The notes beneath the pieces were generated by a model, which worked only from the letters and a program-made list of their open reading frames with translations, searched no databases and was not told where the DNA came from. The position numbers and the translations under genes were made by a program. Below are positions 52,240 to 62,342 of a DNA stretch of 64,000 nt, in pieces (the stretch's first letter is position 1; each line of letters starts with the position of its first letter). The DNA is from Candidatus Methylomirabilis sp. (lineage in GTDB: Bacteria > Muiribacteriota > Ozemobacteria > Ozemobacterales > Ozemobacteraceae), in contig DYKG01000016.1 of assembly GCA_020722725.1 (NCBI GenBank), forward strand, positions 1 to 64,000, in the 5' to 3' direction.

Positions 52240-54684
52240 ATGCGAAAGGAAGCACTGACCAGCCTGCTGATAATGCTGTTGGTTGCGGTTTTATCCGCAG
52301 ATTTTAAAATTATGGCCAGCGAAGGTTACCGTTTACCCGAAAAAAGGATTGTCGACATAGTTGATACCCCTAATCCACCACAAATTTCAGTTAATCCGGC
52401 AGGAAAAACCGCGTTGCTGGTTGAATACACTTCCCAGCTCTCGCTGGCAGACCTGGCAGAGCCAATGGCAAAGCTTGCTGGCGTTAGAATTCTGACCCGA
52501 TTCAATATTCCACATCGCAGCTATTATGTAGTCAAAATCAGACTGCTCGACCTGGAAACCCGCGAAATAAAAGACTTTGAACTGCCTGAGGGTGCCAGAT
52601 TCGGTTATCCCACCTGGTCACCAGATGGCAGATATTTTTTGTCGGCCAATTATAAGCCCGATGGCTGCCAGGTATGGCTGTTTGACCCGAATAAAATGGC
52701 AGGCAAACCAATCGGACCGGCCAGAATCAATTCGGTATTATTGGGCCCATTCTGGTGGAGCCAAGACAGTAAGCGTGTTTTTATTCCGTTGACTATCGAA
52801 AACCGCGGTCAACCCCCTGCCCCACCGTTGATTCCAGAATCCCCGGAAATTCAGGAAACCTCAGGCAGCGTATGCAGGGTTCGCACCTATCAAGACCTTC
52901 TTCATACGAGTTATGATGAAAGACTTTTCGAATATTATGCCACCTGTCAGATTGTCGAAATCGACATAAATAACAACCAGGTCAGACAAATCGGCACACC
53001 TGGCCTGATAACCAGTTTCACCTCCTCGCCCGATGAAAATTATCACCTGGTTAAAATTCTTGAACAGCCATTTTCACGCATTGTTCCTCACAGCCAATTT
53101 GCTCATCGCTACGAGATCTGGAATGCAGATGGAAAGCTGCTGAAACTTCTTGCCCAATTGCCTCCCGGCGAAGAAATTCCCATTGAAGGCGTGCAAGAAG
53201 GAATGCGCAACCCCTTCTGGCAGCGTCTTAAGCCTGCCAGCCTCTGCTGGATAGAGGCACTCGATGGGGGCGACCCCAATCGCAAAGCAGATTTCCGTGA
53301 TGTGCTGAAAATTTTGGACGCGCCATTCGATAAACCGGAGCGCGAAATTATTCGGCTACCGATGCGCTACAGTGGCCTTGATTTCTTAGATCGCGAAAAC
53401 ATGGCCCTGATCTGGGATTACGACCGTGACACCCGCTGGATCAAAGGCCGTCTTATCGACATGGCTAAAACCAACGCTGCTTCTGAGTCAAAGGAAATTT
53501 TTTCGCGCAATTACTACGACCAGTATCAGGATGAAGGAAATCTGGTTTACTATACAAAACCAGACGGGCAAAGCCTGGCAATACTCGAAGAAGATGCCTG
53601 GGTTTATCTTGAAGGAAGAGGCGCCACTCCTGACGGTTACCAGCCATTTCTACGCCGTTACAACATCAATACCGGCGAAAAACAGGAAATCTTCAGATCA
53701 GGTCTGGAAGCCCTGGAAAGTTTTGTGGATTTTTCGTCAAACAGTCGCGATGCTGTAATTACCTCCCGCGAAGATGTTGAAAACCCGAGAAACTTTTTTC
53801 TCAGAGAGATCAAAGATCGAAAAGCCGCTGAGCCTGTAGAGTTGACGGCTTATCCCGCCCCCGCACCCGAATTGAAAAAAGTTAAAAAAGAACTGATAAA
53901 GTATCAGCGTGAAGATGGCGTGCCCCTGTCGGGAACACTATACTACCCGATCGACTACAAGCCGGGACAGCGTTACCCGACGGTCGTCTGGGCCTATCCG
54001 CGTGAATATACCGACATTAAAACGGCAGGTCAGGTTCGCACCGCAACCAATCAATATGCGCGAATATCCGGCATTTCGGTGCTATTCTTCGTTCTGCGCG
54101 GGTATGCGGTTCTCGACAATGCAGAAATACCAGTGGTTGGCGACCCGCTTACCGCCAACGACACTTTTGTTGAACAGATTACCGCCGGGGCCCGGGCAGC
54201 GGTCGACAAGCTGGTTGAGCTTGGTATTGCAGACCGCGAAAGAATCGGGGTTGCCGGGCATTCTTACGGAGCTTTCATGGTAGCCAACCTGCTGGCCCAT
54301 ACCGACCTTTTTGCTGCGGGAATAGCGCAAAGTGGGGCTTACAACCGGACACTGACCCCTTTCGGGTTTCAGGGCGAACGCCGCACCTTCTGGGAAGCTC
54401 CGGATGTTTACATTAAACTTTCAGCTTTTACCCATGCCAACAAGATCAATGAGCCGCTGCTGATGATTCACGGCCAGGATGACCCGAACCCGGGAACTTT
54501 TCCAATACAAAGCCAGAGAATGTTCGGAGCGATCAAAGGCCATGGCGGCACGGCAAAGCTGGTAGTTTTGCCATATGAAAGTCATTCTTACGATGCCAGA
54601 GAATCGATTCTGCATGTTCTGGCAGAAATGTTCGACTGGTTTGACCAGCACGTGAAAAACCGCCAAAGATCATTGAAAAAATAA
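52240..54684 (+). CDS. S9 family (prolyl oligopeptidase-type) serine peptidase
   Basis: 814 residues with an N-terminal hydrophobic leader, so it is probably secreted into the periplasm. A WD/beta-propeller region (about 60-520; for example FGYPTWSPDGRYFLSA) leads to an alpha/beta-hydrolase domain. The nucleophile is Ser about 674 in GHSYGAF, the Asp about 746 lies in HGQDDPNPG and the His about 782 in ESHSYD, the usual order. Such enzymes cut short peptides after Pro or aromatic residues, or remove acyl-amino acids. AAGGA precedes the ATG. Confidence 0.92.
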   Translation: MRKEALTSLLIMLLVAVLSADFKIMASEGYRLPEKRIVDIVDTPNPPQISVNPAGKTALLVEYTSQLSLADLAEPMAKLAGVRILTRFNIPHRSYYVVKIRLLDLETREIKDFELPEGARFGYPTWSPDGRYFLSANYKPDGCQVWLFDPNKMAGKPIGPARINSVLLGPFWWSQDSKRVFIPLTIENRGQPPAPPLIPESPEIQETSGSVCRVRTYQDLLHTSYDERLFEYYATCQIVEIDINNNQVRQIGTPGLITSFTSSPDENYHLVKILEQPFSRIVPHSQFAHRYEIWNADGKLLKLLAQLPPGEEIPIEGVQEGMRNPFWQRLKPASLCWIEALDGGDPNRKADFRDVLKILDAPFDKPEREIIRLPMRYSGLDFLDRENMALIWDYDRDTRWIKGRLIDMAKTNAASESKEIFSRNYYDQYQDEGNLVYYTKPDGQSLAILEEDAWVYLEGRGATPDGYQPFLRRYNINTGEKQEIFRSGLEALESFVDFSSNSRDAVITSREDVENPRNFFLREIKDRKAAEPVELTAYPAPAPELKKVKKELIKYQREDGVPLSGTLYYPIDYKPGQRYPTVVWAYPREYTDIKTAGQVRTATNQYARISGISVLFFVLRGYAVLDNAEIPVVGDPLTANDTFVEQITAGARAAVDKLVELGIADRERIGVAGHSYGAFMVANLLAHTDLFAAGIAQSGAYNRTLTPFGFQGERRTFWEAPDVYIKLSAFTHANKINEPLLMIHGQDDPNPGTFPIQSQRMFGAIKGHGGTAKLVVLPYESHSYDARESILHVLAEMFDWFDQHVKNRQRSLKK

Positions 54685-54699
54685 GATTTGAAAAGCAAA

Positions 54700-54738
54700 A
54701 AAACAAGCCGCCCATTTCGGGCGGCTTGTTTTTTTTAA
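54700..54738. terminator. Bidirectional intrinsic terminator
   Basis: ACAAGCCGCCC and GGGCGGCTTGT form an 11-bp stem around ATTTC, preceded by A residues and followed by eight T residues. It lies between the convergent S9 and M30-like peptidase genes. Confidence 0.9.
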
Positions 54739-54765
54739 TTTACTTTAAAACATCTGTTTTAATTT

Positions 54766-56349
54766 TTATTTGGGAATTCGAACCATAAGAACGTCGATGC
54801 TGCGGCCTTCTTCTGACTCAATTCTGAATTGATATTCGGTCGAAGAAAAGCCTGGCGTCTGGGTTATCAGATAGAAAGCGGCACCATAGGGTGGAACTGC
54901 GATGGCTTCAGAGGAATACCCAAACGGCACCGTGGTATAAGCGACATTCAAACCAATCGGGGTCTTGTAGCGGTAAGCCGTGTCTATTTTGGCAAGATCA
55001 ATCATTCCCTTGTTGCGCAAGGTATCGAGCATGGCAGCCATGGCAAAATTACGTAAAGTTCCGTTCATTCCAAGAGCTGGAAACCTGGCGGCAACGTTGT
55101 CGCGACCGAGCACCGTTGAATTGACCAAAGCTTTGATCGTATCTGAATCTGACTGTTCATATAAAAAGAAGTTATAAAGGCCGACCATGCCGTATTGAGC
55201 CAAGGCTCGGCTGAAATTAAACAAGCCAACTGAACTTGGGCTGTTTGCCCAGAGGGTAAAGCGATTTTCGAGAATCGGATCGCCACGAATTTGGCGGTAA
55301 CGAGCCTCAACACCAACAGAAAGACTTTCATCAAGCCACTCTTCTTCCTGCCCAACTTTGTTGAAAAACATGTGAGCGCTGTAATTAACCAGATGCTGCA
55401 TTTCATGGCAGATGGTCTCGCGGGTCGCTTCCAGCCATTTGCTTCCGGTCCAGCTTTTGGCAGAATAAGGTGAAAAAAGAGCTATCATGTCACGCTGGTT
55501 ACTGTTGGCGTTATCAGCGAAGTCATTGCTGTTAAACAGCCCGGCAAAACCAAGTTTTGAGTAAACCGGTGACAGAAGTATAGAAACACGCCCATCGTTG
55601 TCGATATCGTAAAAGTTTGCATAGCTGGTTGTAATCAAAGGGTAAATATGGGTTTCAAATTCGGTTACGAAGTGATCAAGATCTGCTGCAGTAACGGCAT
55701 CAGTGCCGGTTACAGCGCTCAGGCCATCGTAGGAGTCCTGATCGACGAAGATCTTGCAATGGCCACCAAACGGCATACGCTCAAGTTTGCAGTTGCGACT
55801 GACGTAATTGTTTCCCCACCAGTCTGAAACAACTTTCAAAACCACAGTATCGCCGACCTTTTCGCCGGAATGATCTGATGCTCTGATTGAGCGACTGGCT
55901 CTCACCCCATCAACGGCAGCACGCTGGTTTGCCAGAACTCTGAGCCTTGATTCCAATGGGGCCTGATTAAGTCGCAGCCGCCCCAGAGCATCAGGTGAGC
56001 CTGGCAGAACCGAATTTCTTACAGTTCCAAGAACGTAGGATTCTGGTTTGATGCGAACCTTTTGAGCTGTAGTGTTGGGGTTTGTGACCACCAGAGCAAA
56101 TTGTGCCGTCTGATTATCTACTGGCAGCTTAACAGCAACGTTAGCTGCAGTAGCGGAAGAATAAGAAAACATTGCCCCATCGTTGGCGAGAACTGTTGAG
56201 CCAGGCGCCTGAACTGAAGTGGGATTAAAATCTGTTCCCGGGCCGGTGGGGATTGAAGATCCCCCTCCGCCGCCACAGCCAGTTGCAAAAGCAACAAGAA
56301 TGGTTATCAGAATTACGGATAAAATGTTTAAGTATTTGTTGTTTGCCAT
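54766..56349 (-). CDS. Lipoprotein zinc metallopeptidase, M30 (hyicolysin)-like
   Basis: 527 residues. The lipobox is FATGC (Cys25), followed by a Gly-rich spacer. HEMQH at 315-319 with Glu341 in EEWLDESLS gives a complete zinc site. The upstream FYDIDNDGRVSILLSPV and the order of motifs recall M30 hyicolysin-like peptidases, which are secreted or surface enzymes. The protein is likely held at the outer membrane. It is divergent from the ABC exporter that follows on the plus strand. Confidence 0.8.
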   Translation of the reverse strand: MANNKYLNILSVILITILVAFATGCGGGGGSSIPTGPGTDFNPTSVQAPGSTVLANDGAMFSYSSATAANVAVKLPVDNQTAQFALVVTNPNTTAQKVRIKPESYVLGTVRNSVLPGSPDALGRLRLNQAPLESRLRVLANQRAAVDGVRASRSIRASDHSGEKVGDTVVLKVVSDWWGNNYVSRNCKLERMPFGGHCKIFVDQDSYDGLSAVTGTDAVTAADLDHFVTEFETHIYPLITTSYANFYDIDNDGRVSILLSPVYSKLGFAGLFNSNDFADNANSNQRDMIALFSPYSAKSWTGSKWLEATRETICHEMQHLVNYSAHMFFNKVGQEEEWLDESLSVGVEARYRQIRGDPILENRFTLWANSPSSVGLFNFSRALAQYGMVGLYNFFLYEQSDSDTIKALVNSTVLGRDNVAARFPALGMNGTLRNFAMAAMLDTLRNKGMIDLAKIDTAYRYKTPIGLNVAYTTVPFGYSSEAIAVPPYGAAFYLITQTPGFSSTEYQFRIESEEGRSIDVLMVRIPK

Positions 56350-56495
56350 GGTTACACCAACCTGTTAAAAGATTCTGAGTATAATATGCACCAAAAAGGT
56401 AATTTTTTCCAGTATCTAGAGTTATTAACCAATGCCGCCGGAAAAACCAAGTATCTTCGCAGCTCAGTTTCTTTGCGGTTAAGAATTCAAAAACA

Positions 56496-58307
56496 TTGAC
56501 TAACTGCCGGTTTGACAGTAAAGTTGCGAAAATGCAACCCGAGTCACACAATTCGAACCCAGACAAACATTGGTTTACCCTGCAACTGCTCAAACCCTAC
56601 CGAAAGCAGCTGTTTTTCGGTTTTTTGTCGCTACTGATCGTTGACGTTCTTGATGTGCTGCCCCCAATAATTATTAAAACCGCGGTTGACAGCGTCGAAA
56701 ATGGTCCTGGCACCAAACGCCTATATTATTGCGGCCTGATTCTTGTTTCTGCAGCTGTAATTCAAAGTTTCTTCAGATTTTTGTGGCGCAGGTATTTTCT
56801 GGGCACTTCGCATAAGGCGGTTTATGATCTGCGAAAAATGCTGTTCTCTCACCTTTTGAAGCTGCCATTTCACTATTTCAGCCGCACCCGCACCGGCGAT
56901 ATAATGTCAAAACTGACCAACGACCTGCAGGAAATCAGATTTATGCTGGGCATCGGCCTTCTGATCATGCTCGATGCCTCTTTTTACCTGTTGACCATTC
57001 CTTTTATCATGCTTTACATGTCATCGCGACTTACTTTGATTACTCTTGTTTCGCTGGTGTTTATTCCGATTCTGGTTTTTTCCGTTTCCCGCGCGATTCA
57101 CAACCGTTCAAAAGATGTTCAGGCCCGGCTTTCAGATTTGTCTTCGCAATCAGAAGAAAACATCTCCGGCATTAGAATCATCAAGGGGTTCAGATGTGAA
57201 GAAAGCGAATTGAAAAAATTCAACCGGGTCGGTCTTGAATTCGTTCGCGATAAAATCCGGCTTGCGAATGTCGATTCAATTTTTCATCCGGCTCTCGATC
57301 TGGTAATTGCAGCCAGCATGGTAATACTGATGCTTTTTGGTGGGAAAATGGTCATCGCGGGCGAAATAACCCTCGGGGTCTTCATAGCATTTCAAGCCTA
57401 TCTGCTGAAGCTGAGCTGGCCGATGATGGCGATCGGATGGGTTATCAACCTGTATCAGCGGGCAATGGCCTCGCTTGAACGTTGTCTGCAGATTCTCATC
57501 GAACCCCCCGCTGACGAACATAAACGCAAGCCACCGGTAAATTTTGAAAACCTCGGCCTTGAAGTAGAGAACCTCTGCTTCTGCTACCCCGACAATGAAA
57601 AACCCGCACTTAAAAACGTTTCTTTCAGCCTTCCGCAGGGCAAAACCCTCGGCATCACCGGCCCGGCAGGTTGTGGCAAAACAACCCTGCTGCGACTTCT
57701 GGTCAATCTTTTTGATGTTAGTTCCGGCAGCATAAAAATTGGCGGGCACGACATAGCAGAGCTTGATCAGCAGCAATTGCGTTCGCTTTTTTCAATGGTA
57801 TCGCAGGAAACGTTTCTTTTTTCTGAAACGATCAGAGAGAACATTCTTTTTGCCCGGGAAAACAAAATTGATGCTGATCTGGCAGAAAGTTACGCCAGAA
57901 AGGCTGGTCTTGAGCCTGACCTGAAAGAATTCCCGGAAAAGCTTGAAACGATGCTGGGCGAGCGCGGCGTGAATCTTTCGGGCGGTCAGAAACAGAGAGT
58001 TTCGCTGGCTCGGGCGATGGCGGCTGACCGGCCGTTCTTGCTGCTTGATGACTGCACCAGCGCGGTTGACACTGAAACTGAAAAGGAAATTCTTTATGGT
58101 CTGAAAGAAGCAGGGAAGCAGCGAACCTGCATTATCGTTTCGCACCGCATGGTCAGTCTGCAGAATGCCGACCAGATAATTTACCTGGTCGACGGGCAGA
58201 TTGCCGAAAGCGGAACGCACCGGCAGCTACTTGAGCTCAAAGGGCATTATGCGAAAACCTGGGAACGCCAGAGACTGAAAGAAGAGCTTGAAAGGGGGCT
58301 TTCATGA
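56496..58307 (+). CDS. ABC exporter half-transporter with degenerate catalytic site
   Basis: 603 residues from a TTG, or 591 from an ATG at 56532; neither has a strong ribosome site. A six-helix type-1 exporter membrane domain (about 30-320) is fused to a nucleotide-binding domain: Walker A GPAGCGKTTL near 388, Q-loop, signature LSGGQKQR near 491 and Walker B LLLDDCTSAVD. The catalytic Glu after Walker B is Asp (LDD), the hallmark of the weak site of heterodimeric exporters. The 3' end overlaps the second half by four bases, so a heterodimer is expected. Substrate unknown; lipids or drugs are common. Confidence 0.9.
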   Translation: MTNCRFDSKVAKMQPESHNSNPDKHWFTLQLLKPYRKQLFFGFLSLLIVDVLDVLPPIIIKTAVDSVENGPGTKRLYYCGLILVSAAVIQSFFRFLWRRYFLGTSHKAVYDLRKMLFSHLLKLPFHYFSRTRTGDIMSKLTNDLQEIRFMLGIGLLIMLDASFYLLTIPFIMLYMSSRLTLITLVSLVFIPILVFSVSRAIHNRSKDVQARLSDLSSQSEENISGIRIIKGFRCEESELKKFNRVGLEFVRDKIRLANVDSIFHPALDLVIAASMVILMLFGGKMVIAGEITLGVFIAFQAYLLKLSWPMMAIGWVINLYQRAMASLERCLQILIEPPADEHKRKPPVNFENLGLEVENLCFCYPDNEKPALKNVSFSLPQGKTLGITGPAGCGKTTLLRLLVNLFDVSSGSIKIGGHDIAELDQQQLRSLFSMVSQETFLFSETIRENILFARENKIDADLAESYARKAGLEPDLKEFPEKLETMLGERGVNLSGGQKQRVSLARAMAADRPFLLLDDCTSAVDTETEKEILYGLKEAGKQRTCIIVSHRMVSLQNADQIIYLVDGQIAESGTHRQLLELKGHYAKTWERQRLKEELERGLS

Positions 58308-60076
58308 GCGATGATTCATATTTTTCGTCAGATGATCTGAAGGCTCCCCATTGGGATTCCGGGCTGGTAAGGCGCATCATGCCATATCTCAAACGCTGGC
58401 GAGGTCTTTTCTCGGTGTCAGTGTTTCTGGTTTTTGCCGGCACCGCGGTGCAGGTTTCTCTGCCGCTCTGGCTGGGTAAAGCCGTTGATCACGGCCTGAA
58501 AGGCAAAAGTAACGAAAGCCTGATATGGTTTGTTTCACTCTATGGCATCGGCAAGTTACTGTTTTTCATAATTTCTACCGCCCGCAACTGGTTGCTGCAG
58601 TACACCGGTCAGAAGGTCCTGCATGATTTGCGCAACGATCTATTCACTCACCTGCAAAGATTGCCGATCAGCTTTTTTGACCGAACACCGACCGGGCGAC
58701 TGGTAACCCGCATCACCAATGACGTTGCGACGTTGGCCGAATTGTTCAGCGCGGCGTTGATAAGTGTTTCCGGTGAAGTTCTGATTCTATTCGCCATCGG
58801 AATCACGATGATGACCCTGCATTTCAAGCTGGGAATCGCAGCGCTGCTCACTTCCCCACTGCTTTTTGCCGTTGCCTGGTTTCTTAAGATCAGAATTCGT
58901 GACGCGTTTCGTAATGCCCGGGCAAAACTTGCGATGCTGAATGCTATTCTGGCCGAAAACATTTCGGGAATGAGCGTAATTCACATTTACAACCAGGAAA
59001 AGAGCCGGGAAGGTAAATTTGATGAAATGAACACCGATTTGCAGAATGCCGAACTCGATTCGGTTTTTTACAATTCTTTCTTTATCCCGGCAGTTACGGT
59101 GGTTTATGCAATCACCATGGCAGTGGTGCTGATTTACGGCGGCACTCTGGTTTCAGAAAAAGCAATTTCAATCGGCCTGCTGGTAAGCTTCATCGCTTAC
59201 GTTCAGGCTTTTTTCGAACCGGTCAAACAAATAAGTGAAAAGATCACGGTATTTCAGAGTTCCATGGCTTCAGCAGAAAGAGTTTTCGCTTTAATGGACG
59301 AAGCTGAAGAACCAGACATTGACGCGGGGCAGGCTTTCGATAATTTTAAATCAACACTTGAATTCAGAGATTTCAGCTTTTCATATAATCCAGACAAGCC
59401 GGTAATAAAAAATCTGAATATCACCATCAGCAAAGGCGAGCGAGTGGCGATTGTCGGGCACACCGGGGCAGGAAAAACGACAATCGCTTCGATTCTAAAA
59501 CGATTTTATGAATTTTCTGAGGGCAAGATTCTCATTGATGGAGTCGATCTGAGAAAATTTTCGCGGGCATCGGTGCGCCGTGGAATCTCGCTTATACAAC
59601 AGGATGTTACCATATTCTCCGGCACCATGCGTGATAATATTTTCCTTGAAGAGGGCACTTTCGATGCCGAAAAAATGAATGCAATCATCGGCGAGCTGCA
59701 AATGCAAAGTCTGCTGGACAAACTGCCCAGGGGGCTTGACACTGAAATTTATGAAAGAGGAGCGAACCTTTCTGCCGGACAGCGGCAGTTGATCGCCTTC
59801 TGCCGCGCCATGGTTGCCAACCCTGAAATTCTGATCCTCGATGAGGCGACCTCTTCGGTCGATTCAGAGACCGAAGCGATCATTCAGCAGGCCGTTTTGC
59901 GCCTGACCAGTCAGCGCACCAGCCTCATCATCGCCCACCGCCTTTCCACAATCAAAAACTGCGACCGCATACTGGTTCTGCATCACGGCCAACTGGTCGA
60001 ACAGGGCACCCACCAGCAGTTGCTGGCCGCCAATGGCCATTATCACAAACTTTACCAACTGCAATTCAGTCAGTGA
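58304..60076 (+). CDS. ABC exporter half-transporter with intact catalytic Glu
   Basis: 590 residues; ATG overlapping the previous stop (ATGA). The membrane domain includes GRLVTRITNDVATLAELFS and the coupling regions usual for the family. The nucleotide-binding domain has Walker A GHTGAGKTTI near 384, signature LSAGQRQL (Ala in place of the first Gly) near 488 and Walker B ILDEATSSVD with the catalytic Glu. In known heterodimers the degenerate site joins the Walker motifs of one half to the altered signature of the other, which is the pattern here. Together they should form one asymmetric exporter. Confidence 0.93.
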   Translation: MSDDSYFSSDDLKAPHWDSGLVRRIMPYLKRWRGLFSVSVFLVFAGTAVQVSLPLWLGKAVDHGLKGKSNESLIWFVSLYGIGKLLFFIISTARNWLLQYTGQKVLHDLRNDLFTHLQRLPISFFDRTPTGRLVTRITNDVATLAELFSAALISVSGEVLILFAIGITMMTLHFKLGIAALLTSPLLFAVAWFLKIRIRDAFRNARAKLAMLNAILAENISGMSVIHIYNQEKSREGKFDEMNTDLQNAELDSVFYNSFFIPAVTVVYAITMAVVLIYGGTLVSEKAISIGLLVSFIAYVQAFFEPVKQISEKITVFQSSMASAERVFALMDEAEEPDIDAGQAFDNFKSTLEFRDFSFSYNPDKPVIKNLNITISKGERVAIVGHTGAGKTTIASILKRFYEFSEGKILIDGVDLRKFSRASVRRGISLIQQDVTIFSGTMRDNIFLEEGTFDAEKMNAIIGELQMQSLLDKLPRGLDTEIYERGANLSAGQRQLIAFCRAMVANPEILILDEATSSVDSETEAIIQQAVLRLTSQRTSLIIAHRLSTIKNCDRILVLHHGQLVEQGTHQQLLAANGHYHKLYQLQFSQ

Positions 60077-60130
60077 AACACGCAATGTATTGTGATAATT
60101 TGCGGCCAGGCGAGCAGCTTTGCACGAGAT

Positions 60131-61171
60131 TCAGCAGAAAAATTTTCGCAATTTCAATGGTTTTAAAATAATGTCGTCGCGCAACTTATGAAAAATAATG
60201 CATTCAGCATCACAAGCGTCTATTGTTTGTTCAAGAAACACCGAGAAAAATTCAACGGTTTCATCGATCAGATCGAACTTGCAGTAATCGGGGTAAAGAA
60301 CTGATGCGAGCCACTTTAACCCGATAATGCGCATAAAACATGGCGGACGATCGAACCAGTTGAAAGGAACATTGGGAATGGGAAAAATCTTACGGTCGCG
60401 AACCGCTTTGATTCTGTTCCAGGCTGGATCAACCATGATTTTTTCTGCCAGACTTCGGCTCCAGGTGAGAATTACATCAGGATTTCCCTGTTCGATCAAT
60501 TCAAATGAATATTTTTCAAGCCCTGCATGCTCGGTCATATGCCCCCGCACCATATTCACGTCGCCGATCAGCCGCAAAAGGTGCGCGTGAAGGGAATCGT
60601 CGAATTCGGTCAGCAGACCATCATCACCTTCAGCATAGTAAACTTTCAGCTTTCGGTTATCGGGAACGCGGGCAACTATGCTTTCAATTTCCCCGAGAGT
60701 CTTTCGACAATAATCCGCCATGCGGGCGGCCTCTTCTTCTTTGCCCAGCAATCGGCCAAGGAATTCTATGGCGGCGGGGTAATCGGGAACATCGCCCAGA
60801 TTGCCGACAATAACGTAAACAAACGGTATATTCAATGAGTTAAGAATATCTTCGGATTTTCTATGAAATGGCTGCTCTTTATCGGCCCAAACCACCACAA
60901 CTTCCGGATCAGCCTTTTTTATTGCATCGATATCGGTAATTTTTTCTATAACTGGCAAATGATGAAGATGAGGATGCAAAAACTTCTTATCACAGTCTCT
61001 GGGCGGCAATGGAGTTGCGACAACCATATCTGGGGCAATTGCCGCCAGCATTGTATAGCCATAAAAAGAAGCGGCGAAAATCCTCTTGATTTTTTTCGGA
61101 ACCAGAACTTTTCGCCCGGTCATATCGGTTATTTCGTGTTGGTTTTCTTTTAAACTTTTATTTGGTTCCAA
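60131..61171 (-). CDS. Periplasmic-binding-protein homologue (BtuF/FecB-like) without signal peptide
   Basis: 346 residues from a TTG with GGAG seven bases upstream. The core matches the class III substrate-binding fold for iron chelates or cobalamin: ITDMTGRKVLVPKKIKRIFAA, then ADPEVVVVWADKE, GNPDVILTWSRS and the ending region PPCFMRIIGLKWLASVLYP. The N-terminus is hydrophilic (MEPNKSLKENQHE), with neither a signal peptide nor a lipobox, and the ribosome site argues against a missed upstream leader. No permease or ATPase is near. It may therefore be a cytoplasmic relative that binds a metal chelate, or its leader has been lost. Confidence 0.75.
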   Translation of the reverse strand: MEPNKSLKENQHEITDMTGRKVLVPKKIKRIFAASFYGYTMLAAIAPDMVVATPLPPRDCDKKFLHPHLHHLPVIEKITDIDAIKKADPEVVVVWADKEQPFHRKSEDILNSLNIPFVYVIVGNLGDVPDYPAAIEFLGRLLGKEEEAARMADYCRKTLGEIESIVARVPDNRKLKVYYAEGDDGLLTEFDDSLHAHLLRLIGDVNMVRGHMTEHAGLEKYSFELIEQGNPDVILTWSRSLAEKIMVDPAWNRIKAVRDRKIFPIPNVPFNWFDRPPCFMRIIGLKWLASVLYPDYCKFDLIDETVEFFSVFLEQTIDACDAECIIFHKLRDDIILKPLKLRKFFC

Positions 61172-61379
61172 TGGTTTTCTCCAGTGCTCAAAAAATTTTT
61201 ATAATCTTTTCGATCTTTTTATGATAGTTTATTGTCTTACAATTTTAAACCCATCTTCAGGCTAAGAAATCAAATCAACGAGAAATGCCGCGGGGAAAGT
61301 GAACAAAAAAGGTGGCAATCGACAAAAAATAATTTACAATCATTACTGGTGTTGCAAGAATTTCAACGGGAGGTATCTG

Positions 61380-62342
61380 ATGTTTCTTTTCGGTTGTATA
61401 TCTGGTTTCGTCGTCTGGTTTCTGCTGAAATACCTGGTAGCAGGCATTTTTACAGTCGACCAGAACGAGTTGGCGGTAAAAACAGTTTTTGGCAGGGCTC
61501 AGCGCATTGAAAACAAGACGACTCTCTCAACCCCGGTCGCAGTCAATATGATCGAAGAAGAGCGGCAACGCTACAGTTATCCGCAAGTAGTAGTCATTCC
61601 ACCTGGTGGACCTTATTTCAAATTTCCATGGGAACAGGTACACAAAGTAAATGTTTCGACTCAGACCCTTAACATGGCCCAGGACCCAGAAGACCCACAT
61701 GCAAACCACAATGGCCAATTTCTTGAAGCAGTAACCAAAGATCAGCTCAATACGGCACTGACAGGCCATATCCGCTATCGAGTCAGTGACAAAAACCTCT
61801 ACGCTTATCTGTTTGGGGTAAAAGATCCGATTATTCACGTCATGGCATATTTCATTTCCATTCTGCGTGAACGCATCGCAAATTTTGAAGCGAAGAAATC
61901 CGAGGAAGAAGGTGCAGCAGTTGGAATTTCAATCAACGATCTGCGAAAAAATCTTCACGAAATTAACGAACACATGATGCGTGAATGCACCCAGTCTGCG
62001 GCACGATACGGAATTGTTCTTGATGCATCTCTGATAACCAGTATCGACCCGCCGGATGAAGTTGAAAGTGCTCTGGCGGCAATCAACACCGCCCATAACG
62101 AAGTTTCTTCGGAAATCAGTCTGGCACAGGCGTCGGCAGACCAGAAGATCGTTCAATCAAAACGGGCGACCGAGATAGAAACACTCAGGGCAAAATCTGA
62201 AGTTGAGCCATTAAAAAGCCTGGCGCAGCAGCTTACCGATATTAAAAAGTCTGGGCCTGACGTTTTAACCGCCTACGTTCGCAATGTTAAACTTGCCCTG
62301 TTCAATAAGGCAAAAAGGGTCATCATGGAGGTGGGAAAATAA
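61380..62342 (+). CDS. SPFH/band-7 membrane protein A
   Basis: 320 residues from an ATG with GGGAGG six bases upstream; the longer GTG form adds an unlikely leader. One N-terminal membrane helix (about 3-24) is followed by a band-7 type domain (FTVDQNELAVKTVFGRAQ ... GGPYFKFPWEQVHKVNVSTQ) and a helical coiled region (about 200-270). The first stretch resembles HflK/prohibitin-type proteins that form membrane rings or cages. It overlaps the second SPFH gene by one base (TAATG), so a two-protein complex like HflK-HflC is likely. No FtsH gene is nearby. Confidence 0.85.
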   Translation: MFLFGCISGFVVWFLLKYLVAGIFTVDQNELAVKTVFGRAQRIENKTTLSTPVAVNMIEEERQRYSYPQVVVIPPGGPYFKFPWEQVHKVNVSTQTLNMAQDPEDPHANHNGQFLEAVTKDQLNTALTGHIRYRVSDKNLYAYLFGVKDPIIHVMAYFISILRERIANFEAKKSEEEGAAVGISINDLRKNLHEINEHMMRECTQSAARYGIVLDASLITSIDPPDEVESALAAINTAHNEVSSEISLAQASADQKIVQSKRATEIETLRAKSEVEPLKSLAQQLTDIKKSGPDVLTAYVRNVKLALFNKAKRVIMEVGK

